Part shown: piece after piece, positions 17,150-25,698 of the stretch
How the letters are laid out: every line of letters starts with the position of its first letter
How positions within the stretch are numbered: position 1 is the first letter of the stretch
From: Streptomyces longhuiensis
Lineage (GTDB): Bacteria; Actinomycetota; Actinomycetes; Streptomycetales; Streptomycetaceae
Length of the DNA: 64,000 nucleotides
Assembly: GCF_020616555.1 (NCBI RefSeq)
Contig: NZ_CP085173.1
Location: forward strand, 8,262,001-8,326,000
Reading direction: 5' to 3'
The notes under the pieces: model-generated
What the model was told of the DNA's origin: nothing
The model's input: the letters and a program-made list of their open reading frames with translations, nothing else
The model's database searches: none
Program-made: the position numbers and the translations under genes

Positions 17150-18802
17150 TCACCCGGCGGCGTACACCCGCTCGCCGCCCACGAACGTCTCCAGGACGCG
17201 CGTCGCGCAGATCTCCTCCGTGGGCGCCGCGAACGGGTCGCGGTCCAGGACCACCAGGTCGGCGAGGCGGCCCGCCGTGATCGCGCCGGTCACGTCGTCG
17301 AGGTGGTTCACGTACGCGCTGCCCGCCGTGTACGCCGTGAGCGCCGCGTCCAGGCCGATGCGCTGTTCCGGCAGGAACACCGGGGTGCCGGGCGCCGCGT
17401 CGGGCAGGACGCGGTTGACCGCCACATGGATGGCCTCGATCGGGTCCGGGCTGCTCACCGGCCAGTCGCTGCCCGCCGCGAGCGTCGCTCCCGAACGCTG
17501 GAGATCACCGAACGGGTACTGCCACGCGCTGCGCTCGGGGCCGAGGAACGGGATCGTCAGGTCGTCCATCTGCGGCTCGTGCGCCGCCCACAGCGCCTGC
17601 ATGTTCGCCGTCGCGCCCAGCTCCCTGAACCGGCCGACGTCGTCGGGGTGGACCACCTGGAGATGGGCGAGGTGCGGGCGGGTGTCGGTGCGCCCGTTGG
17701 CGCGGCGCGCCGCCTCGACGGCGTCGAGTGCCTCGCGCACCGCCCGGTCGCCGAGGGCGTGGAAGTGCACCTGGAAGCCGCGCGCGTCCAGCTCGGTCAC
17801 GTACTTCTGGAGGTCGAGCGGCGGGACGAAGCTGATGCCGCTGTTGTCGGAGGCGCAGCCGCAGCCGTCCAGGTAGGGGCCGAGGAGGGCCGCCGTGCCG
17901 TTCTCGGCCACGCCGTCCTGCATGATCTTCACCGTCGTGCAGCGCAGCCGCCCACGCGTGCCGGCCGCCCGACGCTCCACGAGCTCGTCGATCTGTTCGG
18001 TGCCGCGCGAACGGTCCCACCACAGGGAGCCGACCACCCGCGCGGTGAGGCGCCCGTCCGCGGCGGTAGCGAGATACGCGTCCGTGGGGTCGGTGAGGTT
18101 GGCGTGCTCGCCGAGGAGGGCGTCCTGCCACGCGGTGACGCCGAGCGAGTGCATCAGCGCCTGGGCCCGCAGCAGGCCCGTGATCCTCTGCTCCAGCGTG
18201 ACGGGTGGCAGCAGCCGTCCGATCAGGTTCGCCGCGCCCTCCTGGAGCATGCCGGTCGGTGCCCCGTCGGCGTCGCGCTCGATGCGGCCGTCGGCCGGGT
18301 CGGGGGTGCGGGCGTCGATCCCGGCGGCCTGCAGGGCGCGGGAGTTGACCCAGGCGCCGTGGTGGTCGCGGTTGACGAGGTAGGCCGGGCGGTCGGGCAC
18401 GAGGGCGTCCAGCTCGGCGGCCGTGGGCAGGCCGCCGGGGAACGCCTCCATCGACCAGCCGCCGCCGGTGATCCACTCGGTGTCGGGGTGCGCCTGCGCG
18501 TACGCGGAGATACGGCGCCGGTACTCGTCGAGGGTCGTCGCGCCGCTCAGGTCGCACTGGCCGAGCTCGAGGCCGCCGCCGACCGGGTGCGCGTGCGCGT
18601 CCTGGAAGCCGGGGATGAGCAACTTGCCCTTCAGGTCCACCACTTCGGTGGCCGGGCCGACGAGTTCGCGCACCTCGTCGTGGCCCACGGCGACGATCCG
18701 CTCGCCGCGCACGGCCACCGAGGTCGCGCGCGACCGGGCGGGGGAGAAGGTGTGGACCGGGCCGCCGGTGAAGACCAGATCGGCGGGGGCGGTGTCGGGC
18801 AT
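17150..18802 (-). CDS. YtcJ-type amidohydrolase
   Basis: A 550-residue amidohydrolase superfamily protein (amidohydrolase 3/YtcJ group). Metal ligands are visible in FQDAHAHP near residue 66 and in DHHGAW; the C-terminus has LAAGSDWPV and the LADLVVLDRDP strand shared by N-acyl hydrolases. These cytosolic enzymes hydrolyse amide or N-acyl bonds, but the substrate is unknown. It lies 37 nt downstream of an APC permease on the same strand and converges with FGE. The permease may import the substrate. The divergent TetR gene beyond the permease is the likely regulator. Confidence 0.9.
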   Translation of the reverse strand: MPDTAPADLVFTGGPVHTFSPARSRATSVAVRGERIVAVGHDEVRELVGPATEVVDLKGKLLIPGFQDAHAHPVGGGLELGQCDLSGATTLDEYRRRISAYAQAHPDTEWITGGGWSMEAFPGGLPTAAELDALVPDRPAYLVNRDHHGAWVNSRALQAAGIDARTPDPADGRIERDADGAPTGMLQEGAANLIGRLLPPVTLEQRITGLLRAQALMHSLGVTAWQDALLGEHANLTDPTDAYLATAADGRLTARVVGSLWWDRSRGTEQIDELVERRAAGTRGRLRCTTVKIMQDGVAENGTAALLGPYLDGCGCASDNSGISFVPPLDLQKYVTELDARGFQVHFHALGDRAVREALDAVEAARRANGRTDTRPHLAHLQVVHPDDVGRFRELGATANMQALWAAHEPQMDDLTIPFLGPERSAWQYPFGDLQRSGATLAAGSDWPVSSPDPIEAIHVAVNRVLPDAAPGTPVFLPEQRIGLDAALTAYTAGSAYVNHLDDVTGAITAGRLADLVVLDRDPFAAPTEEICATRVLETFVGGERVYAAG

Positions 18803-18839
18803 GGGACGTGACTCCTTGCGGTGAGGGAACGGGGACTGG

Positions 18840-20318
18840 TCAGGAAGGTTCGGCGGTCAGGGGGACCGTCTCGGGAGCGGTGACACCGCCCTTGACGAAG
18901 TACGGGGAGCGGCGCACGTACTTGGCGTACGCCGCCATCACCAGGCCGGAGGCGACGATGGCGACCGGTACCGACAGCATGAACCACCCGTTGTCCGGGC
19001 TGAGTTCGAAGCTGTCGCTCATCGTCACGTACGAGCGGGCGAGGTAGACGCCGATCCCGAGGAGCGCGATGCCGCTGACCCCGGGCGCCACGACCGCGCG
19101 CAGCGCACCGGACAGCGGACCGCGCAGAGCGTCGCGGAAGCGGACCGCGCAGGCGAGCGCCGTCAGGCCGTAGTACAGGGCGACGACCAGGCCGATGGAG
19201 TTGACCGCGGCGAGGATCATCTCGTTGAGCTTGGGGATGGCCAGCGCGAGCACGGAGACCGCGGCGGAGATCGACATGATGAGGACCGTGCCCAGGGCCG
19301 GGGACCCGTAACGCGGGCTGACGCGGGTCCATACCTGGCCCATCGTGCGGTCGCGGCCCATGGCGAGGAGGCCGCGGGCCGTCGGGATGACACTCGACTG
19401 GAGCGAGGCCACCGCGGAGAACATCAGCGCGAGCAGCGGCAGCGTCGCCCACGGCTCGTCGGCGAGCTTCGCGCCCAGATACGTCAGGCCCTGCGGGCCC
19501 TGCGCGACCAGCTCGGGCAGGCTCATCTCGCGCTGGAAGGCCACGGCACCGTAGAGGAACATCGCGAGCATCGTGAACAGCGCGATGAAGCCGCCCCGGC
19601 CGGCGTCGCGCACGTTCTTCGTCTCCTCCGTGACGCTGAACGCCGCGTCCCAGCCCCAGAAGAAGAACACCGCGAGGACGAGGCCCTGGGCGAAGGCCGT
19701 GCCGTCGTGGATCGCGAAGGGGTTCAGCCACGACCACTGGAAGTCGTGGCTGCCCGAGACCAGGGCCCAGCCGCAGAACGCCAGCAGGACCGCGTACTCG
19801 AAGACGAGCAGCCAGGTCTGGAGCCGGGTGGCCTTGCGGACGCCGGTGATCGCCGTGTACGTCACGACGGCCAGGACCAGGAGGCCGACCACGGTGCTCA
19901 GGGCCGTCGAGTTCGGGTCCAGCGTGATCCCGAGGGCGTGGTGCCAGCCGGCCTTGTTGGCGAACTGGAGGAAGACCGACCCGGTCACGGCGCTGGTGTA
20001 CGCCATGAAGATGACCGTGCCGATCAGGGTGACCCAGCCCGTGATGAAGCCGGGCCACGGGCCGAGCGACTTGCCGACCCACACATAGCCGCTGCCCATG
20101 TTCGGCTCGGAGCGGTTGAGGCGGGCGTACGCGGAGGCGATGCCCAGGATCGGCAGGAACGCCACAAGCAGGATCGCCGGGGCCTGGAGGCCCACCGTCG
20201 CGGCGAGCGCGCCCATGCCGATCCCGATGCTGGTGGTGGCCGCGGTACTGGACGCGGCGATGGCGACGCCGTCGACGACACCGAGGGAACGGCGCAGGCC
20301 AGGGGGTTCGCTGCTCAT
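18840..20318 (-). CDS. APC family amino acid/amine permease
   Basis: A 492-residue membrane protein with about 12 to 14 hydrophobic helices, of the amino acid-polyamine-organocation superfamily. SIGIGMGALAA and NMGSGYVWVGKSLGPWPGF lie in the first third, and WGWDAAFSVTEETKN matches the helix 6 loop. The start at 20318 is supported by AGGAG 8 nt upstream; the frame extends 45 nt further without a site. It is the first gene of a two-gene transcript with the amidohydrolase. The substrate is probably an amino acid, amine or N-acyl compound. Confidence 0.9.
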   Translation of the reverse strand: MSSEPPGLRRSLGVVDGVAIAASSTAATTSIGIGMGALAATVGLQAPAILLVAFLPILGIASAYARLNRSEPNMGSGYVWVGKSLGPWPGFITGWVTLIGTVIFMAYTSAVTGSVFLQFANKAGWHHALGITLDPNSTALSTVVGLLVLAVVTYTAITGVRKATRLQTWLLVFEYAVLLAFCGWALVSGSHDFQWSWLNPFAIHDGTAFAQGLVLAVFFFWGWDAAFSVTEETKNVRDAGRGGFIALFTMLAMFLYGAVAFQREMSLPELVAQGPQGLTYLGAKLADEPWATLPLLALMFSAVASLQSSVIPTARGLLAMGRDRTMGQVWTRVSPRYGSPALGTVLIMSISAAVSVLALAIPKLNEMILAAVNSIGLVVALYYGLTALACAVRFRDALRGPLSGALRAVVAPGVSGIALLGIGVYLARSYVTMSDSFELSPDNGWFMLSVPVAIVASGLVMAAYAKYVRRSPYFVKGGVTAPETVPLTAEPS

Positions 20319-20370
20319 TCGGACACTCCTGAAACCGGAGGAGGGGAGGGAGGGTGCGATCAAACAGGCC

Positions 20371-20399
20371 TTGTCAATGTTGCGTCAATGGTGTTGACA
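20371..20399 (+). promoter_or_regulatory. Candidate TetR operator between permease and tetR
   Basis: GTCAATGGTGTTGAC (20384-20398) is a perfect 5-bp inverted repeat with 5-nt spacing. A further GTCAATG copy (20373-20379) lies upstream, giving three GTCAA/TTGAC half-sites in 29 bp. TTGACA (20394-20399) may also be the -35 box of tetR. The location between divergent genes fits an autoregulated repressor site. Confidence 0.5.
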
Positions 20400-20437
20400 T
20401 AAGGGGAACGGGCGGCGGCGACGGAAGGGGATTCGGT

Positions 20438-21130
20438 ATGACCGAAGGGCGGATTCCGGTGGAGCGGCGGCGCCGCAAGCCGACCAAGTCGGGGGTGCTG
20501 CTCTCCGGTGACCTGATCGTCGACTGCGCCCTGCGCCTGGTCGGCCAGCACGGGCCCGACGCGCTGAGCGTGCGCAGGCTGGGCGCCGCGCTCGGCTGCG
20601 ACCCGAGTGCGGTCTACCGCTACTTCCACAACACGGACGACCTGCTCCTGGCCGTCGCCGACCGGATCATCGGCGAGAGCATGGCCGGCTTCACGCGGAG
20701 CGACGACTGGGTCGCGGACCTGCGGACCATGGCGCGACGGATCCATCGCGCCTACAGCGACCACCCGCGGATCGCCGCCATGGCCGCGTACCGGGTGACG
20801 CGGCGGATCAACGAGGTCAAGGCGGTGGAGACGGGAATCGGGCTGCTGCGGAGCGCGGGCTTCGACGAGGTCACGGCTGTGCGGTACTACGCGGCGTTCG
20901 TCGACACGGCGCTCGGGCACGCGGCCCTGGACGCCTCCCATCTGGCGCTGCCGCCCGAGCGGCGCGCCCAGGACCACAGCGCCTGGACGGACATCTACCA
21001 GTCGCTCCCGGCGGACACGTACCCACAACTCGACGCCGTGCGGGAGCACTTGCCCCTCATGGCGCAGAGCTCCTTCGGGACGGCGCTGGAACTGCTGCTC
21101 TCGGCGCTCGCGGCACAGGCGCCGCGCTGA
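20438..21130 (+). CDS. TetR family transcriptional regulator
   Basis: A 230-residue TetR-type regulator. The N-terminal helix-turn-helix (LIVDCALRLVGQHGPDALSV, then CDPSAVYRYFHNTDDLLLAV) occupies residues about 23-75. An all-helical ligand domain follows. ATG 20438 has GGAAGGGG 7 nt upstream. It is divergent from the APC permease/amidohydrolase pair across a 119-nt region with GTCAA half-sites, so it probably represses that operon and itself. The inducer is unknown. Confidence 0.88.
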   Translation: MTEGRIPVERRRRKPTKSGVLLSGDLIVDCALRLVGQHGPDALSVRRLGAALGCDPSAVYRYFHNTDDLLLAVADRIIGESMAGFTRSDDWVADLRTMARRIHRAYSDHPRIAAMAAYRVTRRINEVKAVETGIGLLRSAGFDEVTAVRYYAAFVDTALGHAALDASHLALPPERRAQDHSAWTDIYQSLPADTYPQLDAVREHLPLMAQSSFGTALELLLSALAAQAPR

Positions 21131-21152
21131 GCCTCCTTCTCGCGGGGCGCGA

Positions 21153-21863
21153 TCAGGACGGCTCGGCGTCGAGCTGGCTGCGCATCCAGGCCTCGACCTC
21201 GCCCACATGGGCCGCCGCCGCGGCGCGCGCCGCCTCCGGGTCCCGGGCGACCAGCGCGCGGTGGATACGGGCGTGCTCGCGGCCCGTGCGCTCGAAGGCG
21301 CCCTCTTCCTGGTAGCCGCGCCACACGCGGGCCCGGAACGTCCGTGACGACAGCCCCTCCAGGATCGCGGCCATCGTGTCGTTGCCCGCGGCCGTGGCGA
21401 TCGCCCGGTGGAACGCGAGGTCGTGGGAGAGGATCTCCTCGGGGTCGTCCGTCGCCGCCATCGCCGCCAAGTGCAGCTCCACCTCGGCGAGTTGCTCCGG
21501 GGTGATGCGCGCGGCCGCCAGCGCGGTCGCCGTCGACTCGAGCACGCGGCGCACCTCCATCAGCTCCACAAGACGCGGGCCGCGCGAGAGATCCGCGACG
21601 ACGCCGAAAGTCTCCAGGAGATCCCCGGCGTTCAACTGCGTGACGTAGATGCCCGATCCGTGCCGCGCCTCCAGGACGCCGAGGACGGTGAGCGCCCTGA
21701 TCGCCTCACGCATGGAGCTGCGCGAGATGCCGAGCTGGGTGGCCAGATCGCGCTCCGTCGGCAGCCGCTGGCCCGGCTCGAGCAGTCCCTCGCCGATCAT
21801 CGCCTTGATCTGCTCGATGGCCCGCTGCGTCACGGTGCCCTTCTGCGGGGCGGTCTGTTCCAC
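21153..21863 (-). CDS. FadR-subfamily GntR regulator, probable repressor of the fucose operon
   Basis: A 236-residue regulator. The N-terminal winged helix (residues 12-78) reads QRLPTERDLATQLGISRSSMREAIRAL and RHGSGIYV. The C-terminal FCD domain has the metal-ligand pattern DLAFHRAI, HARIHRAL and a final HV. FCD regulators usually bind TGGTNNNACCA-like sites and respond to carboxylic acids; L-fuconate or 2-keto-3-deoxyfuconate would be logical effectors. The gene is divergent from the L-fucose operon, and a perfect GTGGTCCGACCAC palindrome lies 45 nt upstream of its ATG. It converges with tetR (22-nt gap). Confidence 0.88.
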   Translation of the reverse strand: MEQTAPQKGTVTQRAIEQIKAMIGEGLLEPGQRLPTERDLATQLGISRSSMREAIRALTVLGVLEARHGSGIYVTQLNAGDLLETFGVVADLSRGPRLVELMEVRRVLESTATALAAARITPEQLAEVELHLAAMAATDDPEEILSHDLAFHRAIATAAGNDTMAAILEGLSSRTFRARVWRGYQEEGAFERTGREHARIHRALVARDPEAARAAAAAHVGEVEAWMRSQLDAEPS

Positions 21864-21907
21864 GGACGCTCCTCAATATGCCGGTGCGCCGCAGTCTAGC
21901 CAGAGAT

Positions 21908-21920
21908 GTGGTCCGACCAC
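21908..21920 (+). promoter_or_regulatory. FadR-type operator O1 between regulator and fucose operon
   Basis: GTGGTCCGACCAC is a perfect 13-bp palindrome around a central C and contains the TGGTNNNACCA core of FCD-GntR regulators. It lies 45 nt upstream of the regulator ATG, in a position to autoregulate it. Confidence 0.7.
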
Positions 21921-21958
21921 TACGGCTTGAAACACGGAAAAGTTGGCAACGAGGGGTG

Positions 21959-21987
21959 TTGTGGCCGCCAAGTGGTCTGATAAATAT
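21959..21987 (+). promoter_or_regulatory. Putative fucose operon promoter containing operator O2
   Basis: TTGTGG (21959-21964) and TAAATA (21981-21986) with 16-nt spacing form a plausible promoter. GTGGTCTGATAAA (21972-21984) shares the left half of O1 and lies between these boxes. O1 and O2 are 64 bp apart, close to six helical turns. Confidence 0.5.
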
Positions 21988-22041
21988 TTCCGCCATCAGG
22001 TACCAGAAGTCGCTCGATCTCGCTCGATGAGGAGCCGTCAG

Positions 22042-23118
22042 ATGGCCGGCAGAACAGTGCGCAAGCGGAACAGGTCGCGGATCGTCGGCGCGGCGGCGGT
22101 CGCCGCTTGCGCCGCCCTGGTGCTCTCCGCGTGCGGCAGCACGAAGGACGACGTCGCCTCCGGCGGCAAGGGCGGCGGCGACGGAAAGGGCAAGGTCGGG
22201 GTCATCCTGCCCCTGCTCACCTCGCCCTTCTGGCAGTCGTACAACGACTACGTGCCGAAGATGGCGAAGTCCGAGAGCGTGGACGCGCTCAAGACGGTCA
22301 ACTCCAACAGTGACCCCTCGCAGCAGATCACGGACATCAACAACCAGCTCAACCAGGGCGTCAAGGGCCTCGTCGTCGCGCCCCTCGACAGCGCCGCGAT
22401 CTCCGCCGGCCTCGACCAGGCCGAACGCAAGGGCGTCCCCGTCGTCGCCGTGGACGTCGCGCCCGAGAAGGGCAAGGTCGCCATGGTCGTACGCGCCAAC
22501 AACGTCGCGTACGGCGAGAAGGCCTGCGAGTATCTCGGCCAGCAGGTCAAGACGGGCAAGGTCGTCCAGATCATGGGTGACCTCGCCTCCGTGAACGGCC
22601 GCGAGCGCTCGCAGGCGTTCCGTGACTGCGTCAAGAAGAAGTACCCGGACCTCAAGGTCCTGGAGATCCCCGCCAAGTGGGAGTCCGACACCGCCGCGTC
22701 CAAGCTGGACACCCTCCTCAACGCCAACCCCGACATCAAGGGCATCTACATGCAGGCGGGCGGCGTCTACCTCGCGCCCACCCTGCAGACCCTCAAGTCC
22801 AAGGGCCTGCTGAAGAAGACCGGCGAGAAGGGCCACATCACGATCGTCTCGAACGACGGCATCCCGCAGGAGTTCGCCGCGATCCGCAAGGGCCAGATCG
22901 ACGCGACCGTCTCCCAGCCCGCCGACGCCTACGCCAAGTACGGCATGTACTACATCAAGGCGGCGATGCAGGGGAAGACGTTCAAGCCCGGTCCCACCGA
23001 CCACGACTCGGAGATCGTCAAGCTGCCCAGCGGCATCCTGGAGGACCAGCTGCCCGCGCCGCTCGTCACCAAGGACAACGTCGACGACCCGAAGCTCTGG
23101 GGAAACACGGTCAAATGA
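22042..23118 (+). CDS. Sugar ABC transporter substrate-binding lipoprotein (probable L-fucose)
   Basis: A 358-residue periplasmic-binding-protein type 1 family member (RbsB-like). The signal ends with a lipobox (LSACG), so it should be a lipid-anchored binding protein on the outer membrane face. KVGVILPLLTSPFW opens the mature domain. GVKGLVVAPLDSAAI and IVSNDGIPQEFAAIRKGQIDATV mark the sugar-binding fold. ATG 22042 is chosen because GAGGAG lies 6 nt upstream; the open frame extends to 21943 through the promoter. It is first in an eight-gene operon for L-fucose oxidation, so L-fucose is the likely ligand. Confidence 0.9.
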   Translation: MAGRTVRKRNRSRIVGAAAVAACAALVLSACGSTKDDVASGGKGGGDGKGKVGVILPLLTSPFWQSYNDYVPKMAKSESVDALKTVNSNSDPSQQITDINNQLNQGVKGLVVAPLDSAAISAGLDQAERKGVPVVAVDVAPEKGKVAMVVRANNVAYGEKACEYLGQQVKTGKVVQIMGDLASVNGRERSQAFRDCVKKKYPDLKVLEIPAKWESDTAASKLDTLLNANPDIKGIYMQAGGVYLAPTLQTLKSKGLLKKTGEKGHITIVSNDGIPQEFAAIRKGQIDATVSQPADAYAKYGMYYIKAAMQGKTFKPGPTDHDSEIVKLPSGILEDQLPAPLVTKDNVDDPKLWGNTVK

Positions 23119-24644
23119 GCACCTCGACGACAACCACGCCGGCGGTCAGGCCGCTGGTCGAGGCGTCGGGCATCGCCAAGCGGTACGGTCCCACGGTCGC
23201 CCTGCAGGACGGTCGCCTGACCGTCCTGCCCGGCGAGTCCCACGCCCTCGTGGGCCGCAACGGCGCCGGCAAGTCCACCCTGGTCACGGTCCTCACCGGC
23301 CTCCAGGCGCCGGACGCGGGCACCCTGCTGTTCGACGGCGAGCCCGCGCCCCCGCTCAGCGACCGCGACGCCTGGCGCGCCAAGGTCGCCTGCGTCTACC
23401 AGAAGCCGACCGTCGTACCCGAACTCACGGTTGCCGAGAACCTCTTCATCAACCGGCAGCCCGGCAGCCGCCGCGGCTTCTTCTCCTGGCGCAAGCTCCA
23501 GGAGGAAGCCGCGCAGGTCCTCGACACCTGGGACATCCACGTCGACCCCGACGCCCGCACCGCCGACCTCAAGGTCGAGGACCGCCAAATGGTGGAGATC
23601 GCCAGGGCGTTGAGCGGCGGCGCCCGCTTCATCGTCCTCGACGAACCCACCGCACAGCTCGACAACCGCGAGATCGAGCGCCTCTTCACCCGCATGCGCG
23701 CCCTCCAGGAATCCGGCGTCACGTTCCTGTTCATCTCGCACCACCTCCAGGAGGTGTACGAGGTCTGCCAGACGGTCACCGTGCTGCGCGACGCCCGCTG
23801 GATCACCACGGCGCCCGTCGCGGAACTGCCGCGCGCCGCACTGGTGGAGGCGATGGCCGGCGAGGTCATCGCCGAGGAGCGCGCGGCCGCCCGCGCCGCC
23901 GTGGAACACGAGCCCGACGCCACCGTTCTCCTCGACGCGCGCGGCCTGACCTCGGAGGCGTACCACGACGTCGACCTGGCCATCCGCAGCGGCGAGGTCG
24001 TCGGGCTCGCCGGATCCAGCGGCAGCGGAAAGATCCAGCTCGCCGAGGCGTTCGCCGGACTGCACACGCCCTCCGCGGGGACGGCCCAACTGGACGGCAG
24101 GAAGCTGCCGTTCGGTGATGTGGGCGCCGCGCTCGCGGCGGGCGTCGGCTGCGTGCCGCGCGACCGGCACGACCAGGGACTCGTCACCGGCATGACCATC
24201 GGCGACAACGCCACCATGAGCGTCCTCGGTCGCCTGGGCCGCCACGGCTTCGTCGGCACGGACCGCAAGCGCCGCTTCGCCGCCGACCTGATCGACCGCC
24301 TCGACATCCACGCGGAGGGCCCCGACCAGCCCGTGTCCGACCTCTCCGGCGGCAACGCCCAGAAGGTCGTCATGGCCCGCGCCCTCGCCTCCGACCCCCG
24401 CCTTCTCGTCCTCATCAACCCCACCGCGGGCGTCGACGTGAAGTCCAAGGAGTCCCTGCTGTCCCGCATGGACAGCGCCCGCGAGGACGGCACCGCGGTC
24501 CTCGTCGTCTCCGACGAGCTCGACGACCTGCGCCGCTGCGACCGGGTCCTCGTCCTCTTCCACGGGAAGGTCGTCGCCGAGCACGCCGCCGGCTGGAACG
24601 ACCACGAGCTGATCGCCTCCATCGAAGGAGTGGACCATGGCTGA
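23115..24644 (+). CDS. Sugar ABC transporter ATPase, tandem nucleotide domains, second site degenerate
   Basis: A 509-residue RbsA/MglA-type protein with two ABC domains. NBD1 has Walker A GRNGAGKST near residue 53, Walker B FIVLDEPTA and a weak signature (LKVEDRQMVEIARAL). NBD2 has signature LSGGNAQKVVMARAL. Its Walker A reads GSSGSGKIQ near residue 300, with Ile where Ser/Thr binds magnesium. Its Walker B region reads LLVLINPTAG near residue 432, where Asp-Glu are normally required. One composite site is therefore probably non-hydrolytic. ATGA overlap with the binding-protein gene and 8-nt overlap with the permease show tight coupling. It would energise uptake of L-fucose. Confidence 0.92.
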   Translation: MSTSTTTTPAVRPLVEASGIAKRYGPTVALQDGRLTVLPGESHALVGRNGAGKSTLVTVLTGLQAPDAGTLLFDGEPAPPLSDRDAWRAKVACVYQKPTVVPELTVAENLFINRQPGSRRGFFSWRKLQEEAAQVLDTWDIHVDPDARTADLKVEDRQMVEIARALSGGARFIVLDEPTAQLDNREIERLFTRMRALQESGVTFLFISHHLQEVYEVCQTVTVLRDARWITTAPVAELPRAALVEAMAGEVIAEERAAARAAVEHEPDATVLLDARGLTSEAYHDVDLAIRSGEVVGLAGSSGSGKIQLAEAFAGLHTPSAGTAQLDGRKLPFGDVGAALAAGVGCVPRDRHDQGLVTGMTIGDNATMSVLGRLGRHGFVGTDRKRRFAADLIDRLDIHAEGPDQPVSDLSGGNAQKVVMARALASDPRLLVLINPTAGVDVKSKESLLSRMDSAREDGTAVLVVSDELDDLRRCDRVLVLFHGKVVAEHAAGWNDHELIASIEGVDHG

Positions 24645-25671
24645 CATCAAGGCCCCGTCGGCCTCACCCGCCACCCCCGTACGGCTGCCCGGCAAAGGGT
24701 CCGCGAAGAACGTCCTGCTGCGCCGGGCCCGCGAACTCGCCCTTGTACCTGCCCTGTTGCTGCTGATGGTGCTCGGAGCGGTCGTCAACGAATCGTTCCT
24801 CACCGAACGCAACCTGATCTCCATCCTCGGCGCGTCCGCCGCCCTCGCGATGGTCGTGCTCGCCGAGTCGCTCGTCCTGATCACCGGCAAGTTCGACCTG
24901 TCCCTGGAGTCGGTGGTCGGCATCGCGCCCGCCGTCGGTGCCCTGCTCGTCCTCCCGGTCTCCCAGTCCGGATTCGGCACCGAGTTCCCGACCGTGCTCG
25001 CGCTGCTCGCGATCCTCGTCGTGGGCGCGGCGATCGGGGCCTTCAACGGCATCCTCGTCGTGAAGTTCAAGCTCAACGCCTTCATCGTGACGCTGGCGAT
25101 GCTGATCGTCCTGCGCGGACTCCTCGTCGGCGCGACCAAGGGCAAGACGCTGTTCGGGATGCCCGACGCGTTCTTCTCCCTCGCCACCACCACGTTCCTG
25201 CGGATCCCGATGTCGGTGTGGCTGGCCGCCGTCGCCTTCGGCGTGGTGGGCCTCATCCTGAAGTACCACCGGATCGGCCGCGCCCTGTACGCCATCGGCG
25301 GCAACGCCGACGCCGCACGCGCGGCGGGAATCCGCGTCGAGCGCGTGATGCTCGGCGTGTTCGTCGTCGCGGGCGTCCTCGCCTCGGTCGGCGGGATCAT
25401 GCAGACCGGCTACGTCGGAGCGATCAGCGCCAACCAGGGCAACAACATGATCTTCACCGTGTTCGCGGCGGCGGTCATCGGCGGCATCAGCCTCGACGGC
25501 GGCAAGGGCACCATGTTCGGTGCGCTCACCGGCGTCCTGCTGCTCGGTGTCGTCCAGAACCTGCTGACCCTCGCCCAGGTTCCGTCGTTCTGGATCCAGG
25601 CCATCTACGGCGGAATCATCCTCCTCGCCCTGATGATCGCCCGTGTGACGACCGGCCGCGCCCAGGACTGA
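24637..25671 (+). CDS. Sugar ABC transporter permease (RbsC-like)
   Basis: A 344-residue membrane protein with about 8 to 10 helices, of the branched-chain/ribose permease family. TGKFDLSLESVVGIAPAVGA near residue 88 is the family signature with the glycine-rich helix, and GVFVVAGVLASVGGIMQTG and GGISLDGGKGTMFGALTGV are the conserved C-terminal helices. It starts inside the ATPase gene (8-nt overlap) with AAGGAG upstream. As the only permease gene in the operon it probably acts as a homodimer with the tandem ATPase. Confidence 0.93.
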   Translation: MADIKAPSASPATPVRLPGKGSAKNVLLRRARELALVPALLLLMVLGAVVNESFLTERNLISILGASAALAMVVLAESLVLITGKFDLSLESVVGIAPAVGALLVLPVSQSGFGTEFPTVLALLAILVVGAAIGAFNGILVVKFKLNAFIVTLAMLIVLRGLLVGATKGKTLFGMPDAFFSLATTTFLRIPMSVWLAAVAFGVVGLILKYHRIGRALYAIGGNADAARAAGIRVERVMLGVFVVAGVLASVGGIMQTGYVGAISANQGNNMIFTVFAAAVIGGISLDGGKGTMFGALTGVLLLGVVQNLLTLAQVPSFWIQAIYGGIILLALMIARVTTGRAQD

Positions 25672-25698
25672 CCCCCGCCTCAGCAAGAAAGGCCACCC

